This document shows positions 42,522 through 50,785 of a DNA stretch of 64,000 nucleotides, piece by piece (positions within the stretch are counted from its first letter, which is position 1; the number at the start of each line of letters is the position of its first letter). Source of the stretch: Allobosea sp. OK403 (lineage in GTDB: Bacteria > Pseudomonadota > Alphaproteobacteria > Rhizobiales > Beijerinckiaceae). Location: NCBI RefSeq assembly GCF_900113835.1, contig NZ_FOQV01000008.1:62001-126000 (forward strand), written 5' to 3'. A model generated the notes under the pieces. The model was not told the DNA's origin. It made no database searches and saw nothing but the letters and a program-made list of their open reading frames with translations. A program made the position numbers and the translations under genes.

Positions 42522-42539
42522 GTAACATTATATCATTTC
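42522..42539. promoter_or_regulatory. Zur-like box upstream of the metal ABC operon
   Basis: GTAACATTATATCATTTC is an imperfect palindrome. Its reverse complement matches the box at 44337-44354 at 13 of 18 positions. Both resemble the A+T-rich Zur sites of Alphaproteobacteria. It lies two bases before the small protein start, so bound Zur would block initiation. Confidence 0.6.
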
Positions 42540-42541
42540 CT

Positions 42542-42688
42542 ATGAGCCAGTCGCATAGCCATGCCCGTCGTGCCGTTTCGGAGGATCCGGGTTGGTCGCT
42601 GCTGCGCCTGTCGGCCGCGGCCCGGCTTGGTCTGGCTGTCGCCGTGATCGTGCTGGTCTGGGCGGCGACGCTCGCCGTGATCATGTGA
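42542..42688 (+). CDS. Small membrane protein (48 aa) leading the zinc operon
   Basis: This is a 48-residue unknown protein with a His-containing N terminus (SQSHSHARR) and one hydrophobic helix (LGLAVAVIVLVWAATLAVIM). The stop overlaps the GTG of the ATPase gene (GTGA). It begins right after a Zur-like box. That placement suggests a real leader gene of the zinc operon, although no clear ribosome-binding site is visible. The function is unknown. Confidence 0.5.
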   Translation: MSQSHSHARRAVSEDPGWSLLRLSAAARLGLAVAVIVLVWAATLAVIM

Positions 42689-43440
42689 AGAGAGTGTTCG
42701 AGCCCGTGCCCGCGATCCGCCTCGACGATCTGACGCTCGGCTATGACCGCCATCCGGCGGTGCATCATCTTTGCGGCGAGATCGCCCAAGGCAGCCTGAC
42801 GGCGATCGTGGGTCCCAATGGCGCCGGCAAGTCGACCTTGCTCAAGGGCATCGCCGGCGCGCTGACGCCGCTCGATGGTGGGCTGACGCTGGCCAAGGGC
42901 AAGCGGCTTGCCTATTTGCCGCAATCGGCCGATCTCGACCGCTCCTTCCCGATCCATGTCTATGATCTCGTGGCGATGGGCCTGTGGGGCTCGGCGGGCA
43001 TTTTCGGCCGCATCGGCTTTGGCGCGAAGGCCAAGATCGAGCAGGCGATCGCGGCCGTCGGCCTCACCGGCTTCGAGCGCCGGCCGATCAGCAATCTTTC
43101 CGGCGGGCAGATGCAGCGCGTGCTGTTCGCCAGGCTTTTGCTGCAGGACGCCGACATCATCCTGCTCGACGAGCCTTTCACCGCGATCGATGCGCGCACC
43201 ACCTCCGACCTGCTCGCTCTGGTGCAGCGTTGGCATGGCGAGAGCCGCACTGTCGTTGCCGTGCTGCACGATATCGAGACGGTCCGCCGCGCCTTTCCGC
43301 AGACGCTGCTGCTGGCACGCGAGACCGTCGCCTGGGGCGCCACTGCCGAGGTGCTGACCCCTGCCAATCTGCTGAAGGCGCGCCAGATGGTCGAGGCCTT
43401 CGACAGCCATGCCGCCCCTTGCGAGCGCGACGCCGCCTGA
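42685..43440 (+). CDS. Metal (zinc) ABC transporter ATP-binding protein, ZnuC/AztA-like
   Basis: This is an ATPase of about 251 residues for a zinc (possibly manganese) importer. It has Walker A GPNGAGKST, signature NLSGGQMQR, Walker B IILLDEPF and H-loop VLHD. The GTG at 42685 overlaps the preceding stop; later GTG codons at 42694 and 42706 are alternatives. Next come the permease and binding-protein genes in the same direction, with Zur-like boxes before the operon and before the binding-protein gene. Confidence 0.9.
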   Translation: MKRVFEPVPAIRLDDLTLGYDRHPAVHHLCGEIAQGSLTAIVGPNGAGKSTLLKGIAGALTPLDGGLTLAKGKRLAYLPQSADLDRSFPIHVYDLVAMGLWGSAGIFGRIGFGAKAKIEQAIAAVGLTGFERRPISNLSGGQMQRVLFARLLLQDADIILLDEPFTAIDARTTSDLLALVQRWHGESRTVVAVLHDIETVRRAFPQTLLLARETVAWGATAEVLTPANLLKARQMVEAFDSHAAPCERDAA

Positions 43441-43455
43441 TCGGGCACACCAGCC

Positions 43456-44337
43456 ATGACGCAACTCTACGACCTCTTCATCGGCCCCTTTGCCGAGTTC
43501 GACTTCATGCGCCGTGCGCTGGTCGGGATCTTCGTGCTCTCGGTCGCGGCCGCGCCGATCGGCGTCTTCCTGATGCTGCGGCGGATGAGCTTGACTGGCG
43601 ACGCCATGGCGCATGCTATCCTGCCCGGGGCTGCGATCGGCTATCTCGTCGCCGGCTTCTCGCTCTCGGCCATGACCCTGGGTGGCCTCGTCGCGGGTTT
43701 TGCGGTTGCGCTGGCGGCCGGTGCGGTGGCGCGGGTGACGGTGATGAAGGAGGATGCGTCGCTCGCCGCCTTCTACCTGATTTCGCTCGCTCTTGGCGTC
43801 ACCATCGTCTCGCTGCGCGGTTCGGCGATCGATCTCTTCCATGTGCTGTTCGGCAATGTGCTGGCGCTGGATGACGACGTGCTCGTTCTGCTGGCTGGCG
43901 TGACGACGCTGACGCTGCTGTTGCTGGCGGCGCTTTATCGCCCGCTGGTGATGGAATGCGTCGATCCCGGGTTCCTGCGCTCGGTCAGCCGTTCCGGTGG
44001 CTGGGTCCATCTGACCTTTCTCGCGCTCGTGGTGTTGAATCTCGTCGCCGGCTTCCATGCGCTGGGCACCTTGCTCGCGGTCGGGATGATGATGCTGCCG
44101 GCAGCCGCCGCGCGGTTCTGGACCGCCGATATCACGCGCTTAATCCTGCTCGCCTCGGGTTTCGGCATGGCCTCTGGCTATGCGGGGCTGGTTGTCTCCT
44201 ATGCGGCGGGCAGCAATCTCCCCGCCGGCCCCGCCATCATCCTTGCGGCCGGGACGCTTTATCTTGGCTCGCTCCTGATCGGCTCGCAGGGCGGCCTTGC
44301 GCGGCGGCTCTTGCCTCGACCCCACCTCCAGCGTTAG
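43456..44337 (+). CDS. Metal (zinc) ABC transporter permease, ZnuB/AztB-like
   Basis: This is a 293-residue inner-membrane permease with about eight hydrophobic segments. The family motifs SLTGDAMAHAILPGAAIGYL and ALGTLLAVGMMMLPAAAAR are both present. It starts 15 bases after the ATPase gene and its stop lies within a Zur-like box at 44337-44354. It forms the pore for zinc delivered by the binding protein. Confidence 0.93.
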   Translation: MTQLYDLFIGPFAEFDFMRRALVGIFVLSVAAAPIGVFLMLRRMSLTGDAMAHAILPGAAIGYLVAGFSLSAMTLGGLVAGFAVALAAGAVARVTVMKEDASLAAFYLISLALGVTIVSLRGSAIDLFHVLFGNVLALDDDVLVLLAGVTTLTLLLLAALYRPLVMECVDPGFLRSVSRSGGWVHLTFLALVVLNLVAGFHALGTLLAVGMMMLPAAAARFWTADITRLILLASGFGMASGYAGLVVSYAAGSNLPAGPAIILAAGTLYLGSLLIGSQGGLARRLLPRPHLQR

Positions 44338-44354
44338 TAATGTTATAGTATTTC
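44337..44354. promoter_or_regulatory. Zur-like box before the zinc-binding protein gene
   Basis: GTAATGTTATAGTATTTC lies 20 bases before the binding-protein start and overlaps the permease stop codon. It resembles known alphaproteobacterial Zur sites more closely than the box at 42522. It suggests an internal zinc-controlled promoter that gives extra binding protein. Confidence 0.65.
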
Positions 44355-44374
44355 AATTTGACTGGAGAGAAGCC

Positions 44375-45319
44375 ATGCCGAATCGTCGCGAACTCGTCGC
44401 GGGTCTTGCTGCCGGATTGATCCTCGCTGCCGCTCCCCTGGCGGCGCGGGCGCAGGAGAAGCTCCCTGTCGTGGCGAGCTTCTCGATCCTGGGCGATTTC
44501 GTAAGGGAGATCGGGGCGGAGCGCGTCTCGGTGACGACGCTGGTCGGGCCCAATGGCGATGCGCATGTCTATTCGCCGACGCCCGCCGACGCCAAGAGCA
44601 TGGCCGGCGCCAAGCTGATCGTCGTCAACGGCTTCAAATTCGAGGGCTGGATGACGCGCCTGATCAAATCCTCCGCCGCCAAGGGCACGGTCGCGGTCGC
44701 GACGACGGGCATCACGCCGCAGGCGCTGCCCGCCGAGGAGGAGCCCGGCAAGAAGGACGCCCATGGTCACGATCACGCCGGTCGGGAGGACCCTCATGCT
44801 TGGCAGAATGTCGCCAACGCCAAGATTTACATCGCCAATATCCGCGACGCGTTGAGCGCGGCCGACCCGGCGGGAAAAGCAGTTTATGAGGCCAATGCGA
44901 CGGCCTATCTCGCCAAGCTTGATGCCCTGGACGGCGAGATCAAGGCGGCGGTGGCGCGCATTCCGGCCGATCGGCGCAAGGCGATCACCTCGCATGACGC
45001 CTTTGGCTATTTCATCAAGGCCTATGGCATCGACTTCATCGCGCCCCAGGGCGTCTCGACCGAGGCCGAGGCTTCGGCCAAGGATGTCGGGCGTATCATC
45101 CGGCAGGTGAAGGCCGAAAAGATTCCGGCGGTCTTCCTCGAAAACGTCACCAATCCGCGTCTGATCGAGCAGATCGCCAAAGAGAGCGGCGCCAAGATCG
45201 GCGGCCGGGTCTATTCGGATGCGCTTTCGGAAGCCTCCGGCCCGGCCGGGACTTACATCGCGATGATGAAACACAATATAAGCCAGTTCGAGAAGGCGCT
45301 CGGCGCCGGCCCGGCCTGA
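44375..45319 (+). CDS. Zinc ABC transporter substrate-binding protein, ZnuA/AztC-like
   Basis: This 314-residue cluster A-I binding protein carries zinc in the periplasm. A Tat-like or Sec signal (MPNRRELVAGLAAGLILAAA, ending at ARAQ) precedes the mature chain. Probable ligands are His in GDAHVYSPTPAD, His in DPHAW and His in SHDAFGYF, plus an acidic residue near the end (SDALSE). A short His loop, AHGHDHAGRED, is present, as in AztC. GGAGAG precedes the ATG. Order and content fit the AztABC variety, but zinc against manganese cannot be settled by sequence. Confidence 0.92.
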   Translation: MPNRRELVAGLAAGLILAAAPLAARAQEKLPVVASFSILGDFVREIGAERVSVTTLVGPNGDAHVYSPTPADAKSMAGAKLIVVNGFKFEGWMTRLIKSSAAKGTVAVATTGITPQALPAEEEPGKKDAHGHDHAGREDPHAWQNVANAKIYIANIRDALSAADPAGKAVYEANATAYLAKLDALDGEIKAAVARIPADRRKAITSHDAFGYFIKAYGIDFIAPQGVSTEAEASAKDVGRIIRQVKAEKIPAVFLENVTNPRLIEQIAKESGAKIGGRVYSDALSEASGPAGTYIAMMKHNISQFEKALGAGPA

Positions 45320-45337
45320 GCGTCGGTCCTCATCTCC

Positions 45338-45446
45338 AGCCCTCATCCCGAGGAGCCGCGAAGCGGCGTCTCGAAGGATGGTTCAAGGCGTGCTGGAGCA
45401 TCCTTCGAGACGCGACCCTTGCGGATCGCTCCTCGGGATGAGGGCT
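45338..45446. repeat. Palindromic intergenic repeat, family D
   Basis: AGCCCTCATCCCGAGGAGC and CTCCTCGGGATGAGGGCT form the outer arms; TCTCGAAGGATG and GCATCCTTCGAGA form the inner stem. It lies between the zinc-binding protein gene and the CobW gene and may form a strong mRNA hairpin there. Confidence 0.75.
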
Positions 45447-45515
45447 GAAGGTTTCCAAGGCCGGGGCGGATATCGAGCGCTCCGGCTTTGCCCGTTCAAT
45501 AACCAGGTCGAACCC

Positions 45516-46478
45516 ATGTCCGAGAAAATCCCCGTCACGGTGCTCACAGGCTATCTGGGCGCCGGCAAGACCACGCTCCTCAACCGCATCCTCACCGAGG
45601 ATCACGGCAAGAAATTCGCCGTGATCGTCAACGAATTCGGCGAGACCGGCATCGATGGCGACCTCGTCGTCGGCGCCGATGAGGAAGTCTTCGAGATGAA
45701 CAACGGCTGCATCTGCTGCACCGTGCGCGGCGATCTGATCCGCATCCTCGACGGCCTGATGAAGCGCAAGGGCAAGTTCGACGCGATCATCGTCGAGACC
45801 ACGGGCCTGGCCGATCCGGCTCCGGTGGCGCAGACCTTCTTCGTCGACCAGGATGTCGGCGATGCCACCAAGCTCGACGCCGTCGTCACCGTGACGGACG
45901 CCAAATGGCTGACCGAGCGGCTGAAGGATGCGCCCGAGGCGAAGAACCAGATCGCCTTTGCCGACGTCATCATCCTCAACAAGGTCGATCTCGTCTCGGC
46001 CGAGGAACTGGCCGAGGTCGAGGCCGCGATCCGCGCCATCAATCCCTACGCCAAGCTGCACAAGACGACGCGCTGCGAGCTGCCGATCGACCAGCTGCTC
46101 GACCGCAATGCCTTCGATCTCGACCGCATCCTCGACATCGAGCCGGATTTTCTCGAGTCCGGGCACCATCATCATCATTCCGACGAGGTGCGTTCGATGT
46201 CGTTCACGATCCCCGGCGATGTCGACCCTGACAAGTTCATGCCCTGGATCAACGACATCAGCCAGGCGCAAGGGCCCAACATCCTGCGCTCCAAGGGCAT
46301 TCTCGCCTTCAAGGACGAGCCGCGCCGCTTCGTTTTCCAGGGCGTCCACATGATCCTCGACGGCGATCTGCAGCGCGACTGGAAGGCGGATGAGACGCGC
46401 AATTCCCGCCTCGTCTTCATCGGGCGCGATCTCGACGAGAGCGAATTGCGCAAGGGATTTTTGGCCTGCGCGGCGTGA
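45516..46478 (+). CDS. CobW family GTP-binding metallochaperone
   Basis: This 320-residue GTPase belongs to the CobW/COG0523 family, which is thought to deliver metals to client proteins. It has Walker A GYLGAGKTT, the metal-binding CICC (residues 65-68), ETTGLADPAPV, NKVDLV and a His run GHHHHHSDE in the C-terminal part. Placement after a zinc ABC transporter with Zur-like boxes points to zinc. The ATG at 45516 gives the normal N terminus; the frame is open upstream through the D repeat. Confidence 0.92.
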   Translation: MSEKIPVTVLTGYLGAGKTTLLNRILTEDHGKKFAVIVNEFGETGIDGDLVVGADEEVFEMNNGCICCTVRGDLIRILDGLMKRKGKFDAIIVETTGLADPAPVAQTFFVDQDVGDATKLDAVVTVTDAKWLTERLKDAPEAKNQIAFADVIILNKVDLVSAEELAEVEAAIRAINPYAKLHKTTRCELPIDQLLDRNAFDLDRILDIEPDFLESGHHHHHSDEVRSMSFTIPGDVDPDKFMPWINDISQAQGPNILRSKGILAFKDEPRRFVFQGVHMILDGDLQRDWKADETRNSRLVFIGRDLDESELRKGFLACAA

Positions 46479-46484
46479 GGCGAC

Positions 46485-46611
46485 GTCATTCCGGGGCATC
46501 GCGCAGCGATGAACCCGGAACCCACGACCGGGGCAGTCTTTCTACCGGTGGATAGCGTTGTACCTGGTCGTGGGTTCCGGGTTCGGCGCTGCGGGCCGCC
46601 CCCGGAATGAC
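46485..46611. repeat. Palindromic intergenic repeat, family C, copy 2
   Basis: GTCATTCCGGG and CCCGGAATGAC form the outer arms, and AACCCGGAACCCACGACC pairs with GGTCGTGGGTTCCGGGTT inside. It fills the gap between the CobW and WD40 protein genes. Confidence 0.75.
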
Positions 46612-46652
46612 AGAGGTTTGCGAAACACTCTGCTGAAGCTAAAGCGTTGCTC

Positions 46653-47663
46653 ATGGATACGATCACCAAACCCGTTTCGCTGCGCGAACATGTCGTCCCC
46701 ATTGAGGTGGGGGCGCATGTCGTCGCGGCCCATTGGCTCAAATCGACGCTGGCGCTCGCGCTTGCCGACGGGCGCGTGCTGCGCTGGCGCGATGGCGAGG
46801 CCGAGAGCGTCGAGCCTCATGCCGGCGGCATCCTCAGCGCCTGCACGGATGGCGAACGACTGATCACCGGCGGCGATGACGGGCGCGTGGTCGCGACCGG
46901 GGCCGAGGGCGAACCTGCCGAGATCGCGCAAGATCCCAAGCGCCGCTGGATCGATGCGGTGACGCTGTCTGGCAGCGGCAGCCTTGCCTGGAACACCGGC
47001 AAGACCGTGCATTCCCGCGACGACAAGGGCCGGGTGAAGTCGCTCGATTTCGTCACGACGCCGCAGGGGCTGGTCTTCGCGCCGAAGGGCTACCGCCTCG
47101 CGGTTGCCCAGATGAACGGCGTCTCGCTGTGGTATCCCAACACCGAGGCCAAGCCCGAATTCCTGGAGTGGAAGGGCTCGCATCTCGATGTGATCTGGTC
47201 GCCCGATGGCCGCTTCGTCGTGTCGTCGATGCAGGAGAACGCGCTGCATGGCTGGCGGCTGGGCGACAAGCCGACACATATGCGCATGACGGGCTACCCG
47301 GCCAAGCCGCGTTCCTTGTCCTGGTCGCATGACGGGCTCTGGCTTGCCTCGTCGGGCGCGGATGCAGCGATCGTCTGGCCGTTCCAGGGGGAGGGGCCGA
47401 CCGGCAAGGCGCCGCGCGAATGCGGCGCGCGCCACGCCAAGGTCACGCGCGTGGCCTTCCATCCCAAGGCGCTGGTGCTGGCCGTCGGTTATGACGATGG
47501 CTGCATCCTGATGATCCGCTTGACCGACGCCTCCGAGCTCCTGGTGCGGCCTGCGATCAAGGGCAGCGGCGTCACTGCCTTCGCCTGGGACAAGCTCGGC
47601 AAGCGCCTGGCCTTCGGGACCGAGGACGGTGTGGCCGGCGTGCTCACCTTGCCGGCCGGCTGA
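46653..47663 (+). CDS. WD40 repeat protein, putative zinc-homeostasis partner of CobW
   Basis: This is a 336-residue cytoplasmic beta-propeller-type protein. Repeats of the WD40 kind are visible, such as VAAHWLKSTLALALADGRVL, LSWSHDGLWLASSGADAAI and VAFHPKALVLAVGYDDGCIL, giving about six or seven blades. No signal peptide is present. It follows the CobW gene and precedes a 90-residue protein gene by nine bases. WD40 genes next to CobW genes occur in related bacteria; a role in metal transfer or protein scaffolding is inferred only. Confidence 0.8.
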   Translation: MDTITKPVSLREHVVPIEVGAHVVAAHWLKSTLALALADGRVLRWRDGEAESVEPHAGGILSACTDGERLITGGDDGRVVATGAEGEPAEIAQDPKRRWIDAVTLSGSGSLAWNTGKTVHSRDDKGRVKSLDFVTTPQGLVFAPKGYRLAVAQMNGVSLWYPNTEAKPEFLEWKGSHLDVIWSPDGRFVVSSMQENALHGWRLGDKPTHMRMTGYPAKPRSLSWSHDGLWLASSGADAAIVWPFQGEGPTGKAPRECGARHAKVTRVAFHPKALVLAVGYDDGCILMIRLTDASELLVRPAIKGSGVTAFAWDKLGKRLAFGTEDGVAGVLTLPAG

Positions 47664-47672
47664 GGGCTCGGG

Positions 47673-47945
47673 ATGCGCTTCGGCCTGTTCGGGAAAGGCG
47701 CTGCGGACAAGGCCGTGGCTTCTGAGGCCGCGACGCGGATCAAGGCCGATATCCGCGACCTGCTCGGCTTGGCCGAAGATGCGGTGATTGCTGTCAACGA
47801 AATTCTCTGCGCCGACCCAGCCTGCCCGGGCACCGAGACGGTGATCCTGGTGATGAACCCCGGCGAGAAGACGAGAGCCTTCAAGCTGCAGAGCGCCATG
47901 GCCGAGGCGACCCGGGACATGCTCGCCGCCGCCCTGGCTGGCTGA
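47673..47945 (+). CDS. Conserved small protein (90 aa) with a Cys-pair motif
   Basis: This 90-residue soluble protein of unknown function has two cysteines in the motif NEILCADPACPGTET, which could bind metal. The rest is helical (EAATRIKADIRDLLGLAEDA and LQSAMAEATRDMLAAALAG). It starts nine bases after the WD40 gene with a GG-rich leader, so it belongs to the same transcription unit. I infer a possible role in metal handling from context alone. Confidence 0.65.
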   Translation: MRFGLFGKGAADKAVASEAATRIKADIRDLLGLAEDAVIAVNEILCADPACPGTETVILVMNPGEKTRAFKLQSAMAEATRDMLAAALAG

Positions 47946-48028
47946 GGGGCGCCGCACCGACGTACTGGACGTGAGGGCGCATGGCATGCGAGGCGGGGTG
48001 GCTTGTCTCCCCGCCTGGAATACCGCCG

Positions 48029-48454
48029 ATGAATCTCACCCCCCTGATCCGCGAGATCACTGACGCCGATATCGATGCCGTGGTCGCGCTCTGGCATGCG
48101 GCGGGCGTCGCCAAACCCTGGAACGATCCGCAGCGCGACATCGCCTTCGCCCGCCGCGATGCGCATTCGACGCTCCTCGTCGCCGAGATCGAGGGCCGCA
48201 TCGTCGCCAGCGTCATGGTCGGCGAGGACGGGCATCGCGGCTGGGTCTATTATGTCGCCGCCGATCCCGCGATGCAGGGCGCTGGTCTCGGCCGGGCGAT
48301 GATGGCGGCCGCCGAAGCCTGGCTGGTCGGGCGCGGCGTCTGGAAGCTGCAATTGCTGGTTCGCGGCGACAACGACAAGGTCAAGCGCTTCTATGAGCAT
48401 CTCGGCTATACCGACACGAAGTCGAGTTGCTTCCAGAAGGTGATCGCGCCCTGA
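48029..48454 (+). CDS. GNAT family N-acetyltransferase
   Basis: This 141-residue acetyltransferase resembles YpeA-type proteins. The acetyl-CoA binding motif is YVAADPAMQGAGLGRAMM, and LQLLVRGDNDKVKRFYEHLGY is the C-terminal signature. The ATG at 48029 is chosen over the longer frame from 47981. It follows the zinc-linked genes after an 83-base gap and may not belong with them. The substrate is unknown. Confidence 0.88.
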   Translation: MNLTPLIREITDADIDAVVALWHAAGVAKPWNDPQRDIAFARRDAHSTLLVAEIEGRIVASVMVGEDGHRGWVYYVAADPAMQGAGLGRAMMAAAEAWLVGRGVWKLQLLVRGDNDKVKRFYEHLGYTDTKSSCFQKVIAP

Positions 48455-48583
48455 GCCTTCGAGGCTATTATGAAAACCGGCTTCCACCGGTCGGGTCGAT
48501 GTTTCGGCGCTGACGCAGCCTGTCAGCAGAGGCGGCTGCGACGGCTCTACAGCGGGGCGAAACGCGGCTAGCCTTTGCGCATC

Positions 48584-49810
48584 ATGGCCAGACGTCCGAA
48601 ATCACCGCCCATCCTTCCCGCCTCTGAGGCTCGCCGGATCTGGCTGCACGCGCAGCGCCTCGACGAGCCGGAGCCCTTCGGCGCCGGGCCGGAAGCGACG
48701 CGGGCCGCGGTCGCGCATCTCGGCTATGTCCAGATCGACACGATCAACGTGATCGAGCGCTGCCACCACCACATCCTCTACAGCCGCATCCCGAGCTATC
48801 GCCGCTCCGATCTCGCGCAGGCGCAATCGCTGGATAAGAGCGTCTTCGAATACTGGACGCATGCGCTCTCCTATGTTCCGACTGCGGATATCCGCTTCTT
48901 CCTCGGCGCGATGAAGGCGCATCGCGAGGAGCCCAAGCGCTGGTCGGCGGTCGGCTCGCCCGAGGAGGCGCGCAAGCTGCTGCGGCGCATCCGCAAGGAG
49001 GGCGCGCTCACCATCCGCGACATCGACACCGACGTGCTGGTCGAGAAGGCCCATCTCTGGGCGAGCAAGAAGCCGTCCAAGGGCCTGCTCGAGCGCGCCT
49101 TCTACGATGGCGAGCTCGTCATCTCGGCGCGCGCCGGCATGCTCAAGACCTATGAACTGATCGACCGGCATTTCGGCTGGGAGAAGAAGCCTACTCCCGC
49201 GAGCGAGCGCCAGGTCGTTGCCTACAAACTCGACCGGGCGCTGCGGGCGCAGGGCGTGGTCAGCCTCGATTCGATCTGCCATCTCGATGCGCCCGCCAAG
49301 AAGGCCGTGGCCGAGCTGATCGCTGGGCGGGTCAGGCGCAAGGAGCTCGTGCCGGTGCGGATCGAGGGCGCCGAGAAGGCACCGCATTGGGCAAGCCCCG
49401 AGGCGCTGGAGGCGGTCGCTCCTCCTGAGGCAGGCCTGGTCCACATCCTCTCGCCTTTCGATCCCCTGATCATCCAGCGCAAGCGATTGAGCCTGTTCTT
49501 CGGCTACCAGCACCTGTTCGAGGCCTATTTGCCTCGGGAGAAGCGGGTCTATGGCTATTTCGCCCTGCCGGTCCTGCTCGGGGACCGGATCGTCGCGGTG
49601 CTCGACCTGAAGACCGACCGCGCAGCCGGCAAGCTCTTGATCCAGCAATGGAGCTGGCTTGCGGGGGAGGAGACACCGGCGGCAAAGGCCGCGATCGAGG
49701 TTGAGCTCGCGCGCTTCGAGCGGTTCCAGCTCGCGCTCGGCAGCGAGAGCGAGCCTGCCTTCGCAGAGGCGCTGCCCGAAGAGGAAAGCTTTGCCGCGCT
49801 TCGCGCTTAG
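48584..49810 (+). CDS. Winged-helix DNA-binding protein, YcaQ/AlkZ-like crosslink-repair glycosylase
   Basis: This 408-residue protein resembles the YcaQ family (HTH_42), which includes DNA glycosylases that unhook interstrand crosslinks. The N-terminal motif YVQIDTINVIERCHHHILYS contains the Q-x-D catalytic pair of the family. Later parts include HILSPFDPLIIQRKR and FGYQHLFEAYLPREKRVYGY. The ATG at 48584 is preferred over a TTG at 48575. It is monocistronic and a B repeat follows. Activity is inferred from family membership. Confidence 0.85.
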   Translation: MARRPKSPPILPASEARRIWLHAQRLDEPEPFGAGPEATRAAVAHLGYVQIDTINVIERCHHHILYSRIPSYRRSDLAQAQSLDKSVFEYWTHALSYVPTADIRFFLGAMKAHREEPKRWSAVGSPEEARKLLRRIRKEGALTIRDIDTDVLVEKAHLWASKKPSKGLLERAFYDGELVISARAGMLKTYELIDRHFGWEKKPTPASERQVVAYKLDRALRAQGVVSLDSICHLDAPAKKAVAELIAGRVRRKELVPVRIEGAEKAPHWASPEALEAVAPPEAGLVHILSPFDPLIIQRKRLSLFFGYQHLFEAYLPREKRVYGYFALPVLLGDRIVAVLDLKTDRAAGKLLIQQWSWLAGEETPAAKAAIEVELARFERFQLALGSESEPAFAEALPEEESFAALRA

Positions 49811-49834
49811 ACTCTGTTCCGCGAAGCTTAACCC

Positions 49835-49920
49835 CGTCATTGCGAGCGCAGCGAAGCAATCCAGAGGCGTAGAGCGAGCCCTCCTGGTTTGCTTCGTCGC
49901 TCACGCTTCTCGCAATGACG
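49835..49920. repeat. Palindromic intergenic repeat, family B, copy 2
   Basis: CGTCATTGCGAGCGCAGCGA and TCTCGCAATGACG are the outer arms, with GAAGCAATCCAG and CTGGTTTGCTTC inside. It resembles 22251-22330 and 60092-60178. The right arm carries a few mismatches. Confidence 0.75.
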
Positions 49921-50077
49921 AGCCCATCTGCGCGAAGGGCGATAGCCTATCCCGCCGCAAAAATGCCGGCTTCTTCCGCCGTCTTGCCTCCTGCCGCACG
50001 GCAACCCACGGAGCTGTCCGGTGAGATCTAGCCCTTTCTCCGTCTTGGTGAGTGTCCCAGCTATGGCAGGCTGAACC

Positions 50078-50770
50078 GTGCCGGTATGGGCGCTCGCGCA
50101 GATCAGGCCTCCGTCGCAGGGCGTATCCGTTTCGCTCCTGCTGCATCTGGTGCTGTTATCGCTGCTCGGGCTGGCGGCCCTGCGTCCCAGGGAGGAGATC
50201 GTCCCTCACCCGGAAAGCGGCGTCGATGTCGAGCTGCTGAGCTCTCCGCAATTCGAGGCGATGATCCGGCCGAAGCCTGCGGAGGAGGCGCCAAAGCCGC
50301 TACCGTCAGCGCCGCCGCAAACGGCTCCGGAGAGGGGCGCGCCTGTGGTTCCGCCGGCGAGCGAGCTACCGCTCGAATCCGGCGCGATGATCAAGGCCTC
50401 CCGGCTCATGGCGGCGGCTGCCCTCGCCAATCCCCTCAGCCGACAGGCGCGAGAAGCCCTTCCCCATCTCGCCGAGGAGGAGCGTGTCGAGCAGCTTTGC
50501 GGGCTGGAGGCGATGAGCCAGATCCATGCCTGGAAGGCCGAATTCCAGCCTGACAGGCTGGTCGCCTATGCCATGGCCGGCACGAAACTTTCCGGCCGTG
50601 AGCTCCTCGCTGAGGGTGCGGCTTTCCGCAGCAAGCAGCACTGGTACGCACTGCGCTTCAAATGTGGGTTCACGCCCGACCGAAAGCAGGTCGTGGCCTT
50701 CGAATTCCGCGTCGGTGATGCGGTCCCGCGCGCGCAGTGGGAGATGCGCGGCCTGCCGGCGATCCATTGA
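50078..50770 (+). CDS. DUF930 domain protein, membrane-anchored
   Basis: This 230-residue protein has an N-terminal membrane helix (VSVSLLLHLVLLSLLGLAAL), a Pro-rich spacer (residues about 65-100) and a C-terminal DUF930 domain (residues about 115-228, with LPHLAEEERVEQLCGLEAM and LRFKCGFTPDRKQVVAFEF). The layout recalls TonB-like proteins, with a short cytoplasmic tail and a periplasmic domain. Two conserved cysteines may form a disulphide. The start is a GTG at 50078. The function is unknown. Confidence 0.75.
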   Translation: MPVWALAQIRPPSQGVSVSLLLHLVLLSLLGLAALRPREEIVPHPESGVDVELLSSPQFEAMIRPKPAEEAPKPLPSAPPQTAPERGAPVVPPASELPLESGAMIKASRLMAAAALANPLSRQAREALPHLAEEERVEQLCGLEAMSQIHAWKAEFQPDRLVAYAMAGTKLSGRELLAEGAAFRSKQHWYALRFKCGFTPDRKQVVAFEFRVGDAVPRAQWEMRGLPAIH

Positions 50771-50785
50771 GGCGAATGGGTGGCC

